This document shows, in pieces, positions 28,101-40,100 of a DNA stretch of 64,000 bases. Every line of letters starts with the position of its first letter. The first letter of the stretch is position 1. The notes under the pieces were generated by a model, which saw nothing but the letters and a program-made list of their open reading frames with translations, ran no database searches and had not been told where the DNA came from. Source of the DNA: Macquaria australasica. Lineage: Eukaryota; Chordata; Actinopteri; Centrarchiformes; Percichthyidae. The stretch spans positions 983,001 to 1,047,000 of the forward strand of contig SEMN01000070.1 of the NCBI GenBank assembly GCA_005408345.1, given 5' to 3'. A program made the translations under genes and the position numbers.

Positions 28101-31100
28101 TGAGGCTAAAGTTTGAGCAAGAGGCTCAAAGGCAAGAAAGGAGCCATCAGGGTGGCCAAAATTCAAATCCTCCTATCAGGAAAGTCCAGGAAAGTAAGCT
28201 ACCTGTGTATCAGGTGTTTGCTGGTTCAAACATTCCAAAAACACCAGACAGTCCAGGAAACCAGCGGAGATGTCTAGATAGTGAATCAAATAAGTTCTCA
28301 CCCAAACACGAGACCAGTGGAAAAGATCAGGAACAGAAAAAGTTGTTCAAAACATGGGAGAGCCAAGAGTATGGGAACTATAAACCCCAATCTCCCAAAC
28401 TATCTTCTTCTTCAATCCATGATTCTATGAAAGATGGCAATAATAGTGATTCCCAAAGACAAGAAACCTCCAAGAAAATAATTTACACAGAATTCGTTGT
28501 CCGAGAAAGTCCAAATAGCAATGATAGTCTAAAAAAAAACTCGGAATCACAAATTCCTGTAAGAAAGCCATCTAAGTTCTCCGATAATCACAAATCCACC
28601 ACTTCAAAATTAGATGCCTCTGTTGAACCATATGAGAGGGCAGGGTCTCATATACCTACTTTAGCTAGAAATCGTTTACACAGTAGCTCTGAATCCAACA
28701 AGTCTACTGGTGGATCATCAGTAGGAAAATCTACAGACTCATCAGACAGTAGCAAGTCAAATGTAGTGTGTAATGGTGTTGATAATGACCAAGTAGAATA
28801 TTTGGATCAAGTAACTCCTGTAGTTGTCACAGAGGGTTTCAAAGATATTAAACCCTTACCTGTGTATGTTAGCATCCAAGTAGGAAAGCAGTATGAGAAA
28901 GAAACAGCCTCGGGGCAGCTGGGAACGTACAAAAAGATAGTAAGCCATGAGAGCAGGACAGTGCATGAGACTAGGGGTGCATTTTACACTGTCAAGCAAA
29001 AGCAGTCTCCATCTCCTCAAGGAAGTCCAGAAGATGACACTCTTGAGCAAGTGACTTTCATGGACAGCTCTGGGAAAAGTCCTGTTACCCCTGAGACCCC
29101 CAGCTCAGAGGAAGTGAGTTTGACCTCAAGAACACCAGACTCTGTGATAGGTTTCATGCCTGGCATGCCAAGCCCTATCCCAGAGGAGTCTGAGGAGGAA
29201 GAAGGGAAGACCTTCATCTACAAGGAGCCCTCGAAGGAAAAATCTAAGCCTGCTTCTTCGGAGAATCACAGTAAAAAACAGGATGCAGAGAGACAGAAGT
29301 CAAAGGAGAAAAGAGTGGCTTATATAGAGTTTCCACCTCCTCCTCCTTTAGAGGCAGAGCAGTCTGACCCTGAGAAAAGAGGGTCATGTGCTTCTTCTGA
29401 AGCAGAGACAGAGATGATGGAGGTGAACCTCCAAGAGGAGCATGATAGGCACCTCTTAGCCGAGCCAATCATCAGGGTCCAGCCTCCATCCCCTATTCCC
29501 CCTGGAGCTGATAACAGCGACTCTAGTGATGATGAGTCTGTCTTCCATCCCATCCCTATCAAAAAGTACACCTTCAAAATGAAAGAAGAGGGAGAGAAAC
29601 AACCAAAACAAAAAAAATCTGAGAAAAACGGGAACAACAAGGAGTCTGGGATCAATGGTGTCGTAAAGGAAGAGGATGCTGACTTTGAACAAAATGGCAA
29701 TGACCAGTCAATCACTGACTGCTCCATAGCCACCACTGCTGAGTTCTCCCATGACACAGATGCAACTGAAATAGACTCTTTAGATGGGTATGACCTCCAG
29801 GATGAGGATGATGGACTGAGCGAGGACCCTAAAACATCTAGTCTATCCAATGATGGAAAAACAACTGACCGCTCTTTTAGTCAGTCAAAGCTTGAAGTGA
29901 TAGAGGAAGAGAAATGTGAGGAAGGGGGGGATAATGGAAAAACTAAAACCAGCACCTCTTCAGTGAAAAGCAGTGGAGATGAAAAAGATTATACCCTCGA
30001 AGGAAGACATCCAGATAGGCAGGGCTTTGCAGAAAACTACTTTGGCTACCAACTTGAAGAGGAGCTGAATTCAACCTTTAAAACTGTTGCCACCAAAGGC
30101 CTGGACTTTGACCCCTGGTCCACCAAAGGGGGTGATAATGAGGGAGTTTTTGAGTCCAAAACAAAAGAGGAGGACCCCAAGCCCTTTGGCTTATCGGTGG
30201 AGGACAAATCACAGGCTACAACACCTGACACAACACCCGCTCGAACACCGACTGATGAGAGCACACCGACTAGTGAGCCTAACCCCTTCCCTTTCCACGA
30301 AGGGAAGATGTTTGAGATGACCCGCAGTGGTGCTATTGACATGAGCAAGCGGGACTTTGTTGAAGAGAGGCTTCAGTTTTTCCAGATTGGTGAGCATTCC
30401 TCTGACCCTAAAACAGGGGAAAAGGGGAGAGGGGGCAAGACCCTGGGGGTAATTTCCTCTCAGTCAAAAACAGGGGAGAGGGCCACAGTAGATGGGAAGG
30501 TTATAGATACAACCACAGACAGCAGCACTACACCAACAACACCAGCAACAACAACAGCAAAATGCAGTCCTGCACAGCCTGGCAATGACACTGGCTATAC
30601 CGGTACTGATGCCCCCACCTGTGAAGCCATAGCTGAGACCACCTCCTCATGCACAATCACAGCCTCTAAGGTTGATCCCAAATTACGCACTCCTATTAAG
30701 ATGGGCATAGCTGCCTCTATAACTGTGAAAAAAGACTCAGGGGATCTCACTGATTGTAAAGCTGAGATGTCAGAGGGTCAGATGGTGCCAGAATACATCA
30801 GTATAGAGGGTCAGTGTACAGAGAGCCAGTCTAGCAGAAACACTGAGCCCAAGTTAGAGAGAAGAGATTACCCTTCTGAAAACTTCAACAACAACAATAA
30901 CCTCGAGTCCTCCAGTGTTCAGGCCAACTACATTCAATGTGGTAGTGTGGTGTTTAATTTGCAGTCCTCCTCTGAGCCCACTCTTCAAAAGGCTAGCAGG
31001 ATAGAAACACTGTGCTGTAGGGATTTAGAAGAGAGAGTGGAAGTTCACAACAGCGATCAAGTGCAAGAGCAGAAAAGTGAAACAGTTAAAGAAAGTGAAG

Positions 31101-34100
31101 TGAAGCAGCCCAAGTCGAGGCTTCCAGTTAAAGCATCAGGGTGGTCATTTCACACGCAGGGAACAGCCATTGGCAAACAGAAGCCCAAACAAGCAGTAAC
31201 GGTTGAGGTCAGAAAAAGAGGAGAGCCAGCCATAGCCAAAGTAGAGCCCAGGTCTAGAATACCAATCAAGGATGTTAAAAAGAGCAGCCCTGCTGCCACA
31301 GCTAGCTCACTTGTTTCAGTTCGGGTTACCTCACAGCCAACAAGGGCATTAGACACGGACAGAGCAGTCATACAGTTGCCCACAAGGCTACCGCTGAAGG
31401 ACAGGCATCAGGTCAGCAAAGTCACAATTGAGGGAGTATGTAGACAGGACAGACAGGAGAACCCAAGTGAGATTTGTAAGCGCACCATCGAATACTTTAA
31501 AGGCATTAGCGGGGAGACGCTAAAGTTGGTGGACCGCCTGTCAGACGAGGAGAAAAAGACGCAGACAGAGCAGTCGGAGGAAGACAGCACCTCCCGGAGC
31601 ACCTCTCTGTCGGACGCCTCCCAGCCTTCCCAGCCCTCCCAGCCCTCCCGCTCATCCAGGTCTGGTAGAGGTTCGAGGGCTGAGGCCGGGGCCGCGTCCG
31701 TAAGGGCAAAGGTGGCGACGACGGACAGGGCCTCCGGCAGTGAGAGAAGCAGGAGGAGTAGGCGGACTGGTGGGAAGGAGGGCAGTCAGGGACTCACAGG
31801 GTCTCGAACGCCTCCCATCGCGGAGATCAAGCCTAGTTTGTAAAACTTTCACACTATGTTTAAAATACATCTATATATTTATATATTTCACTTTTAGTTG
31901 CATGACATCGTTGTGATCGTTTAATGGATTGACTGGAATGCCTGTGGCGTGTTTACATATTCTCTTCAGAACAGTAGCTGTCATTTAAATTTATTTTTTG
32001 TCATTGATGTACTGTGTACTGTATTGTCCTTGTTGCAAGATTCTGTTTCCTCTGTTCCCCTCTTTCAACCCTTTTAAACCTCTGTATAGTAGAGTGAGCA
32101 TGCCAGTAGTAGTGACTGGTCCACTGGCACAACCAGTCCCTTTTTTGACAACTCCCTGGTCTGTCTGTCTGTCTGTCTGTGCAGGGTGGCTACGAAGTTA
32201 TTGTAGTAGTTTGTTCTTACAGAGTTTTTCATCCTATCAATTGTCATGTAAAGTAACTAGTGTCGGCAAAGAACACACAAAAGCGTCTTCGCATGTTGAC
32301 ATTTTAGATTCTAACATAGACCTTTCCGCCCTAGATTTGTAGAACTATGAGTCTGTTGTTGAGAGTCATGTTATGCTTTGTTTTGTGTGGTTCTCATGAC
32401 AGTTACTGCCTGCCTAGAGGATACATACCACAAACAGTCACAGAGCACCACTTACTCTATGAACATATTTAAGTTGCCCATAATGTCTCTAATGTGAAAT
32501 ATCCTTTTCTTGCCATCCTGGGGAAATAATTTAACCTATTACAGCTATATTACAGTAATATGCTAACCATTGTAATATAAATACTATAAATACTAATGTT
32601 GTTAATTCTTCTGAATACGTGGCCAGAAAAGGAAAATTATGTACATGTTTATTTTTCTCTTACATTGGTGTATGTGGGAAGAAGAATGTGAATGGTATTG
32701 ATGAGTCATTGTCCTCTGTCTTCCCAGGTCCCCAAAGTCCTTGTGAGCGAACAGACTTGCGCATGGCTATCGTTGCAGATCACCTGGGACTCAGTTGGAC
32801 AGGTGAGAAATATTCTGCATTGCTCTTTATCGTTCTTAATCCCCTTCTACCTTTCTTTCTTTCTTTGGCCGAATCAGTATCAAACCCTGTTATTTACTGC
32901 CATCTTCAGGCTAACAAAATAACTTACAAAGAACCTATGCCATTATAATGTAGCCCTGAATAGGAGGAGCTAAATATTATTTGATAAGGACAAATAAGAA
33001 TAAAACAACCTCCCTGTTACAGAAGGGCATTGAAATTTAAATGTAGTGATGAGACAACTGAAGTTATAAGGTGTTTCATCAATCACAGGATTTGAATCAT
33101 TTTGAAATACAGCTACAGTGGGGCAAAGAATATTTAGTCAGCCACCAATTGTGCAAGTTCTCCCACTTAAAAAGGAGAGGCCTGTAATTTTCATCATAGG
33201 TACACTTCAACTATGAGAGACAGAATGGGGGGAAAGAATCCAGGAAATCACATTGTAGGATTTTTAATGAATTAATTGGTAAATTCCTCGGTAAAATAAG
33301 TATTTGGTCACCTACAAACAAGCAAGATTTCTGGCTCTCACAGACCTGTAACTTCTTCTTTAAGAGGTTCCTCTGTCCTCCACTCGTTACCTGTATTAAT
33401 GGCACCTGTTTGAACTCGTTATCAGTATAAAAGACACCTGTCCACAACCTCAAACAGTCAGACTCCAAACTCCACTATGGCCAAGACCAAAGAGCTGTCA
33501 AAGGACACCAGAAACAAAATTGTAGACCTGCACCAGGCTGGGAAGACTGAATCTGCAATAGGTAAGCAGCTTGGTGTGAAGAAATCAACTGTGGGAGCAA
33601 TTATTAGAAAATGGAAGACATACAAGACCACTGATAATCAACCCTCGATCTGGGGCTCCACGCAAGATCTCACCCCGTGGGGTCAAAATGATCACGAGAA
33701 CGGTGAGCAAAAATCCCAGAACCACACGGGGGGACCTAGTGAATGACCTGCAGAGAGCTGGGACCAAAGTAACAAAGGCTACCATCAGTAACACACTACG
33801 CCGCCAGGGACTCAAATCCTGCAGTGCCAGACGTGTCCCCCTGCTTAAGCCAGTACATGTCCAGGCCCGTCTGAAGTTTGCTAGAGAGCATTTGGATGAT
33901 CCAGAAGAGGATTGGGAGAATGTCATATGGTCAGATGAAACCAAAATAGAACTTTTTGGTAAAAACTCAACTTGTCGTGTTTGGAGGAGAAAGAATGCAT
34001 CCAAAGAACACCATACCTACTGTGAAGCATGGGGGTGGAAGCATCATGCTTTGGGGCTGTTTTTCTGCAAAGGGACCAGGACGACTGATACGTGTAAAGG

Positions 34101-37100
34101 AAAGAATGAATGGGGCCATGTATCGTGAGATTTTGAGTGAAAATCTCCTTCCATCAGCAAGGGCATTGAAGATGAAACGTGGCTGGGTCTTTCAGCATGA
34201 CAATGATCCCAAACACACCGCCCGGGCAACAAAGGAGTGGCTTCGTAAGAAGCATTTCAAGGTCCTGGAGTGGCCTAGCCAGTCTCCAGATCTCAACCCC
34301 ATAGAAAATTTTGGAGGGAGTTGAAAGTCCGTGTTGCCCAGCGACAGCCCCAAAACATCACTGCTCTAGAGGAGATCTGCATGGAGGAATGGGCCAAAAT
34401 ACCAGCAACAGTGTGTGAAAACCTTGTGAAGACTTACAGAAAATGTTTGACCTCTGTCATTGCCAACAAAGGGTATATAACAAAGTATTGAGATGAACTT
34501 TTGTTATTGACCAAATACTTATTTTCCACCATAATTTGCAAATAAATTCTTTAAAAATCAGACAATATGATTTTCTGGATTTTTTTTTTTTTTCTCATTG
34601 TGTCTCATAGTTGAGGTATACCTATGATGAAAATTACAGGCCTCTCCTTTTTAAGTGGGAGAACTTGCACAATTGGTGGCTGACTAAATACTACTTTGCC
34701 CCACTGTACATGTATTGTATATTACCCTCTGCAATCTGTATGTTTGTGCTGTGAATAACATGACAGACACTTAAATACTGTACATAAAAGTGTGAATATT
34801 TATGTCTGAGTTGCTATCTATGTCCCATCACAGAGTTGGCTCGGGAGATGAACTTCACAGTGGATGAGATCAACCACATCAGACTAGAGAACCCCAACTC
34901 TCTGACAGCACAGAGCTTCATGCTACTTAAGAAATGGGTCACTCGGGAAGGGAAAAACGCCACAAGTAAGACTACTTTTTATATGTGAAAATCTTACTTT
35001 TTGGTCTCCATTTCTCCTTTCTTTCTTGCTCTTTCTCACTCTTTCTGCTCTCGATTCAAGGCTAAAAAGTTCACCTTCAGAAGACAAACTTCTTATCCTA
35101 GCTCACTAAAATTAGTGAGTCCATCTTAGTCAGAGTACCTTCCCTGTCTGTCTTTTCATCAGTCATCTCATCTGTTTAGAAATCCCAATCTGGACGAGGT
35201 GCTTAAATTTAGGAACAGGCTTATTGTGTTTATTGCCCCATCATTTTTTTTTCATATATTTTGTTCTCATTAGTAAAACATTGAAATAAGCCGTTATGCG
35301 CAAACCTTTACAAACCTTGTTTCATAATTTTTCAGGTGACTAAATTTATTTTGTCTTCCCCTTTTTTTTTTTTTTTTTTTCCACAGCGGATGCCTTAACT
35401 ACAGTGCTGACCAAAGTCAATCGAATGGATATTGTGACTTTACTGGAGGGCCCAATATTTGACTATGGTAACATTTCAGGCACGAGATGTTTTGCCGATG
35501 ATAACGCTGTTTTCCGGGATCAGGCTGATGGTAAAGTTTAGCTCTGTCTAGCTGACCTCTTACCTCTCCCTGCTACCTATTTTTGTTGTGCAATGCATGG
35601 ATCACATAGTATAGTCCTAGCGCAAATCTCTAGAGAAGTCGATTTACATTCAGATTTTGGATTTTGTTTGGACAACTGGCTCCTACTGTTCCCTAAATGC
35701 ATTCCTGATTTCCATGTTTTACGGTTATGTGCCATTGAAATAATTATAGTATTCTACTTTAAACTTCAATCCTTAACACTTGCACTGATTTGAATTGACT
35801 TCTGTTTAATTAACCACAATTTTTATTTAAACAAGGTCTTGCTCTGGGTGAATACTCCTCTACAAATCACAATAGTGTATCCAGTTGTCACAAATTAACA
35901 TTATCCACTGTTAAAATCCCATTTTAAGTGCATGCTGCATACTACATACTGCTTTAAATGTTTTTTCAATTATGTCTGACTGTAGAAATGGTATAACCCT
36001 GTAGATTCTGCTTTCCTCTACTGATTTAGTTTAGTTCTCCTAGTTCTCCTCCAGTTCCTCTGAGCCTTCCTTGGATAGATGAGAGAATTCCTCTTCCTCT
36101 GTGAAACCAGACTGCCTCCGCCTCCTCCTCCTGTTCCTCCTGCCTCCCTTCACCTCCCCACAGCAGTATCCACTGCTGATAACAGCACATAACAGCTCTT
36201 AACAATTTAAGAGTCATATGTTGCTGATATCTACGTGTGCCCTCAACTTATCCATCCCTCACATACCTCCTCCTCCACACACCCTCAGTCATGTTATTCA
36301 TTTATTGTCTTGTTGTGCAAGCATGTTTCACAATAAACAATATTTTATGTATTCTTTTCCCCTCTTTCTCCAATTCACTTTTGTTTCTTTTTATTTCTTC
36401 TTCATACCTTTCCTTATTCCTTTCCCATAGTTTGCGTGATTATCCCCTTAACTCCCAGAAGCACTGAAGCTGCTTTCATCCTGCAGACACCCAGCCCCTT
36501 CTTTCTAAAGTCGACCCCAACACCCCCACCCACTCCCCGCACACACACTGCAGCACTTCATTGCCATCCCTTTTCCCCACGCCGCTCTCCAAGTTATGAG
36601 TCCTCGATTTTGNNNNNNNNNNNNNNNNNNNNAATCTGAACCCATCACCATGCTTGTTTCGCCCATCCCCTCCTCACCCTCAGGCAGGGCCTCGCCTTCT
36701 GTCACCGCTTCTCCAAGCAAAGAGTCTTTAGTGACCCAGCTGGCCTCCTCCTCCCGCCCTGTCTCCCCTCTCTTCTTGTCTACTCTCCCTCCCATCTCTC
36801 CCTCTGGGTCACGTTGCCCTAGCCCCAGTCCTTCCTCCCCTCCTCTTCGCTCCCTGTCTCCATGTCCTGCTTGCCAGTGTACTTGTGCGCCCTCCATTCC
36901 TCCACCTCCCACTCGAACCCGCAGTGACCCTTCCACAATGGAAATATTCATTTAGCATGCTCTGTCCTTTATCTTGTTCCTTCTCCTCCCCTATTCCTCT
37001 CACATCTCTCATCTGTCAACTATCTCATGTGAGCATGTAACAGAACACCCTGGCAAATATTAATATCTTACACTCATCACATCCCACACTACATGATTAA

Positions 37101-40100
37101 TATGGCCTTATGTTGCTAATGTGTCCCACTTTCAATGTCTTAACTCACCACAACTGTTGAATGAACACTGAAAATCAAACGACTAAACATGACATTGCTT
37201 TTATGATTACTGTCAATTTGAATATCCTTGTTTATATATCTTTAATATTTTATTATAATTTTTATTTGTGTTGAATATGGCATTTTCAAACATATGCAGT
37301 TAAATGTATTGTATGTATTTTTTACATTTTACTGCATAAGTTTGATATTGGTTTGTCATATTGCCATTATACAGTAGCTGTTGACATGTCACCGTCTCAG
37401 CTAGTGGTTGTCTGGATACATGCTTTACACTTCAGCCTCTGTGCCATTGTTCACGTCACATGGTGTATATGTTAGGGGGTGTGTGTTTTTGGTGTGTTAT
37501 GTTCTTTTGTGGCATGCTTCGGTGTGTGTATGTCTCTACATTTGTCATCCTGTCACCTACAGATTATCAGAGCATTCTAGCGGAGCTGCAGTCCCCCGCC
37601 GCACTGCACTCTGACCCCCACTTCCTGGAGCCCGAACTCCCTGTCACCCCCAACCCTTCCCTAGCCCACCACCAACACCACCATTACCCAGAACCAGACA
37701 CCCCTTTGCTGGCTGACTCCCAGCCTCAGCCCCTGCCCTGGAGCCCGGAGATAGAGCCCAGTAGCGGAGAGCCAGACAGCCCCCCTAGGAGCCCCCCCAG
37801 ACCCTGTGAGCTCGCCCTGTCTGTCCCAGTCTTTGAACTCCCTGATCCTGTTCCTTCCAAGGTCAGAAAGCCCCACATCGCTCTGAACGACCAGCTGCTT
37901 TTGAGCGAGGAGGAGGACAGGTCTTGTCAAGAAATGGAGCAGAGCCACAAGCCCAAATCACACTCCCTCCCAGCGATGTGTGAGTTAGACATTGACATGG
38001 CTTACTCCACATCTTCCCCTTCACTCTCATCAGTATCGTCAGTAACCCCTTCATCGCCTGACAGACCACAAATGGGAGATGGAGGAGCACAGATGGGTGC
38101 CCCCAATGGGGTACAGGAGGATGTAGGTTTGAAAGGAGGTGAACAGAAAGTGACAGAAGAAATAGAGAAGGTTGTTGAGATGGTTTCAGAGTTAGCAGAG
38201 GGAAATGGATTAGTCGAAAAGTGGGTAGAGCAGGACTTGATTAAAAATGTAGAAAGAAAATGTGAGATGATAACAAAAGATAGGTCTAAGTTGGCAGAGG
38301 AAAGTAAGATTTTGGTGGAAAACGAGGGATCTGCAGAGGAAGGGGACGATGTGACAAATGAGCAGAGTGTCCTTTTTCAAGATGGGAATAAGGGGGCAAC
38401 CTGTGAGGTGGAGGAGGTGAAAGATGTGCAGAATCTGTCAGAAGAACAACATAATCTGAGAGAAATAGGCCATGAAGTGGAAAAGGACAATAGAATAGAA
38501 GCAGAGACTTGCAAAGAGTATATTGATGAAATGGATGGACAACTGCAGTTTAAGGATGAAGAAGGGTTGTGTGGCAGTGAAAGAGAAATTTGCGGGATAT
38601 CAGAAGGGGACCAGGCAGCCGAGGACCAGGCTGTAGCTCGGCTCTCCCCTCAGGCCTGGGTTGAGGCACTTGGGGAACGTCAGCCCAGTGAGTCTGGATC
38701 CAATGAGGAAGAGGAGGAGGGAGACAGAAACGAGGAGATGACAGAAGAGGCATTAGGATCTCTGTTGGAGGAGGTGAAGAAAGAAGAAGGCTCAGAGGAG
38801 AAGGAGGAGGACAAAGAGATGACTGAGGCCAGTGTTCAGGAGACTCTTGATCAGGTTGAACAGGCAGAAAAAGAAGTGTGTTCACTTTCAGGTTGGCACA
38901 GTGATTCATCCAGCGTCAATGTGGAACCACCAACGCCAGGCCGCAGTGTCAGCTCCGACCTGCTCGACAGGCGGGAAAGGTAAAAATATTATACAACTAT
39001 AGGCTTCAAACAGAATCAAAAAAAAAAATAAGTCTCCCAGAAAGTTTTTCTGCCACCCAGAATTTGAAATCTACTGCTTTCTTTCGTGGTGCACCTTTTT
39101 CCAAAATCTTCTCAGATGATTTATTTTTCAGCCCTTTACGTAATATCCCACAACTACAATCCTAATTCTGTGTTTCTTACCCAACAGCCAAGAGAACTCT
39201 AGTGACTCCATCACTTCCTCGTCTAGGGGCGAATCAGGGAGGTCCCGACAGAACGGCGACAACTCAAAGCACTCACCTCAGGACGGCTCATCGGAATCAT
39301 CGAATGGCAGAAAGGAAGAGGGAGCACTGGTGTCGGAGAAAAAAGTCCAGGTAATGTTACAAGCAATAATAATAATGAATAGATCAAATTTAAAAAACCT
39401 ACACAGTAGTTTAAACAGTGTAGAATATAATCCTCTTTATTTTCTGTAGCTAGTAAAGCACTGTATTGCATGGTCATTGTTTTATTGCAGGAGAAACACC
39501 TAAACGTATGGTTTAAGTTGTGCTAAAGAAACATGAACTTCATTGTTTTATTCCAGGTTTCTCTTCTTTGATACAGCCAACCACAGAGTTGAAGTACATA
39601 AAGGAAATCAATATAATGTCTTAATTGTCTTGCCTATACATGTGCTTCTTTCTCCTCCTGACTCCCTCCATGTGTTTGTGGAATGACCTTATAATACCTT
39701 CCTCAGCAGCGGGTTAGTGTAGATTCTGGTTCAGAGGAAGAACAGACTGTAACCACCAGAATCTTCAGACGCCGTCTCATTTTAAAGGTACCCCGAAAGC
39801 CTGGAGCAGAAGCTGGGCTGAGCCTTGGTTTGATTTGGTTTAGTTTAGACTGGTCAGTCTGGTGTGCATTGTAGTGGTATTGCTTGGTGTACTGATAGTT
39901 CTGCTTTCTTTGTGTGTTCATAGATATGTTTGTGTACATGACTATTGAATCTGTCACAGTTCATGGTACCTCATACCATGGTGTTTACATTGGCTGGTTG
40001 AAGACTAACCTAGTGCTCAGCCTCTTTTTGACATGGAGATTCTCTCTTGAGGTGTTGTTTCGGTGTGGTGATGGTAAAGGATTGTTTTATCATGTTTGAA

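Noticed and set aside
24853..31709. Several open frames of 60-180 codons on the minus strand under the giant exon
   Set aside because: They are antisense shadows of a Ser/Pro- and Glu-rich coding exon, with no recognisable domain or start context.
36505..36951. A 148-codon minus-strand frame across the N gap
   Set aside because: It is the antisense of a Ser/Pro-rich stretch and depends on the arbitrary gap length.
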